From positions 1-16,196 of the forward strand of contig JBBQSN010000077.1 in the NCBI GenBank assembly GCA_038213835.1: 16,196 nt of DNA, in the 5' to 3' direction. Both the position numbers and the translations under genes were made by a program. The stretch is from JBBQSN01 sp038213835 (lineage in GTDB: Bacteria > Actinomycetota > Actinomycetes > Actinomycetales > CAWJMD01). The notes under the pieces were generated by a model. That model ran no database searches and was not told the DNA's origin. It saw only the letters and a list, made by a program, of their open reading frames with translations. Below, piece after piece: positions 14,918-16,196 of the stretch; position 1 is the stretch's first letter; every line of letters begins with the position of its first letter.

Positions 14918-16196
14918 GTGCTGTCGACGACGGGCGGGTCGGACTTCCTGCACCTGGGTGCGGACGACGTGCCCCGCCGCGGTCGCGCCGACTGGCTGGC
15001 GGGGCTGCTGCGGTCGGCCGTCGCCGACGGCACGCTGGCTGCGGGGACCAGGATGCCCGCGAGCCGCGCCCTGGCCGCCGACCTCGGGGTCTCCCGCGGT
15101 GTCGTCGTCGAGGCCTACGCTCGGCTCGGTGACGAGGGGCTGGTGACGGGACGTCGCGGCGGCGGGACGACCGTGTCGACCATCGTGCACCCGACCAGCC
15201 CGGCGGGCGGCCCCGCCCGCGTGGGTGGACCCCGCCGCAGGTCGGGTGACCGGGCACCGAAGGGGGTCCTGGGACAGGCGTTCTCGTCCCACCTGACGGG
15301 TTCGTACCTGCTCCCGCTCACGGGCCAGGGCGGGATCAACCTCGACCTGTCGCCCGGGCGCCCCGATCTGTCCGCCTTCCCTCGAGCGGCCTGGATCCGG
15401 GCCGAACGCGCCGTCCTCGCCTCGGTCGGCACGGACGAGCTCGGCTACGGGGACCCCCGGGGCAGCGTGCGACTGCGCGAGGAGCTCGCGCTGTGGCTCG
15501 CCCGGACGCGCGGCCTGCGGGTCGATGCCGGAGGCCTGGTGGTCGTGGCGGGGGTGGCGCAGGCGCTGGCCCTGCTCGCCCAGGTGCTGGTGTCGCGAGG
15601 CACGGGGGGGCTGGCGGTGGAGGACCCAGGGTCCCGGGGCGCCCGCGACCAGGCACGGCACTGGGGGCTGGACGTCGTCCCCGTCCCGGTGGACGCGGAG
15701 GGGCTGCGCACCGACGTCCTCCCCGACGTCGACGCCGTCCTGGTGACCCCGGCGCACCAGTTCCCCACGGGGGTCGCGCTGAGCGCGGCGCGCAGGCACG
15801 AGCTGCTCCGGTGGGCGTCGGCCCTGCAGGCAGGTCGCCCGGCGCGCCTGGTGATCGAGGACGACTACGACGCGGAGCACCGGTACGACCGGGCTCCCGT
15901 TCCGGCCCTCCAGGCGCTCGCACCGGACCTCGTGGCGCACACCGGGAGCACGTCCAAGACCCTCGCCCCCGGCGTCCGCCTCGGCTGGCTCGTCCCGCCT
16001 CCGGAGCTGCTCGCCGACGTCGTGGCGGCCAAGCACGCGAGCGACCTCGGCTGCCCGGTGCTGCCGCAGCTCGTGCTCGCCGGGCTCCTGGCCGACGGCG
16101 GCTACGACCGGCATGTACGCCTGGTCCGCACCCGGATGCGACAGCGGCGCGACGCGGTCCTCGGGGCCCTGGCCGCGCACCTGCCGCAGGCCGAGG
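14918..16196 (+). CDS. MocR-type regulator, GntR-aminotransferase fusion (partial)
   Basis: This gene is cut by the window end; 426 codons are present without a stop. Residues 20-86 form a GntR-type winged helix (GTRMPASRALAADLGVSRGVVVEAYARLGDEGL, then a Gly/Arg wing). A Pro/Gly/Arg-rich linker follows (about 90-120). A class I aminotransferase-like domain begins near residue 140, with LGYGDPRGSVRLREEL, TPAHQFPTG, IEDDYDAEHRYD and STSKTLAPGVRLGWL. K347 in STSKT is the PLP lysine, kept intact. Such proteins usually sense PLP or PLP adducts. Only about 30-60 C-terminal residues should be missing by family length. It probably regulates the divergent EamA exporter through the inverted repeat at 14872-14893. 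Transport of an amine or amino acid is plausible. Confidence 0.93.
   Translation, partial: MLSTTGGSDFLHLGADDVPRRGRADWLAGLLRSAVADGTLAAGTRMPASRALAADLGVSRGVVVEAYARLGDEGLVTGRRGGGTTVSTIVHPTSPAGGPARVGGPRRRSGDRAPKGVLGQAFSSHLTGSYLLPLTGQGGINLDLSPGRPDLSAFPRAAWIRAERAVLASVGTDELGYGDPRGSVRLREELALWLARTRGLRVDAGGLVVVAGVAQALALLAQVLVSRGTGGLAVEDPGSRGARDQARHWGLDVVPVPVDAEGLRTDVLPDVDAVLVTPAHQFPTGVALSAARRHELLRWASALQAGRPARLVIEDDYDAEHRYDRAPVPALQALAPDLVAHTGSTSKTLAPGVRLGWLVPPPELLADVVAAKHASDLGCPVLPQLVLAGLLADGGYDRHVRLVRTRMRQRRDAVLGALAAHLPQAE

Noticed and set aside
13925..16180. Extended 751-codon frame of the EamA gene
   Set aside because: Everything upstream of ATG 14851 lies opposite the MocR gene and shows no domain; the EamA family length is about 300 residues.

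Overview
The window is very GC-rich DNA, mostly with G or C at third codon positions and with many GTG starts and 1-4 base start/stop overlaps. This is typical of a high-GC actinobacterium. A sufR-sufB-sufD-(Rieske)-sufC-sufS-sufU-sufT operon, an actinobacterial VLRF1 protein and leaderless-looking promoters agree with that. A member of the Pseudonocardiales is plausible, but the sequence alone does not prove it. Bases 1-75 are almost pure G/C homopolymer and look like a contig-end artefact.

Layout. (1) 99-2211, minus strand: a three-gene, translationally coupled operon. It holds a small Tat-signal protein, a DUF4331 protein, and a His-rich protein of unknown function. The 2212-2413 upstream gap has three inverted repeats. 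(2) 2414-4101, minus: an ABC-2 type exporter (permease and ATPase). (3) 4224-5918, plus: a bacterial matrixin-type metalloprotease with a peptidoglycan-binding-like prodomain and cysteine switch, then a 106-residue unknown protein. (4) 5965-13921, plus: a ten-gene Fe-S cluster assembly operon. It starts with the regulator SufR, whose probable operator overlaps the promoter and start codon. It continues with sufB, sufD, a Rieske ferredoxin-like gene, sufC, sufS, sufU, sufT, a HIT-family hydrolase and an acVLRF1-type peptidyl-tRNA hydrolase. (5) 13925-14851, minus, and 14918-end, plus: an EamA-family exporter divergent from a MocR-type (GntR/aminotransferase) regulator. A perfect 8-6-8 inverted repeat lies between them. 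The MocR gene runs off the window.

How the genes work together. SufS takes sulfur from cysteine and SufU accepts it. SufB, SufC and SufD form the scaffold/ATPase complex that builds clusters, SufT helps maturation, and SufR senses cluster supply and represses the operon. The operon is tightly coupled: sufR/sufB, sufS/sufU and sufU/sufT overlap directly. Three other junctions (sufB/sufD, sufD/Rieske, HIT/acVLRF1) are spaced by short ORFs of 21, 21 and 11 codons, each overlapping both neighbours through an NTGA motif. The sufD/Rieske spacer is flanked by direct GTGAGC repeats and looks like a 62-bp insertion element that kept translational coupling. This resembles the DTGA-targeting behaviour described for mycobacterial interspersed repetitive units and is the most interesting signal here. 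The second candidate is the Tat-peptide/DUF4331/His-rich operon, whose function is unknown.
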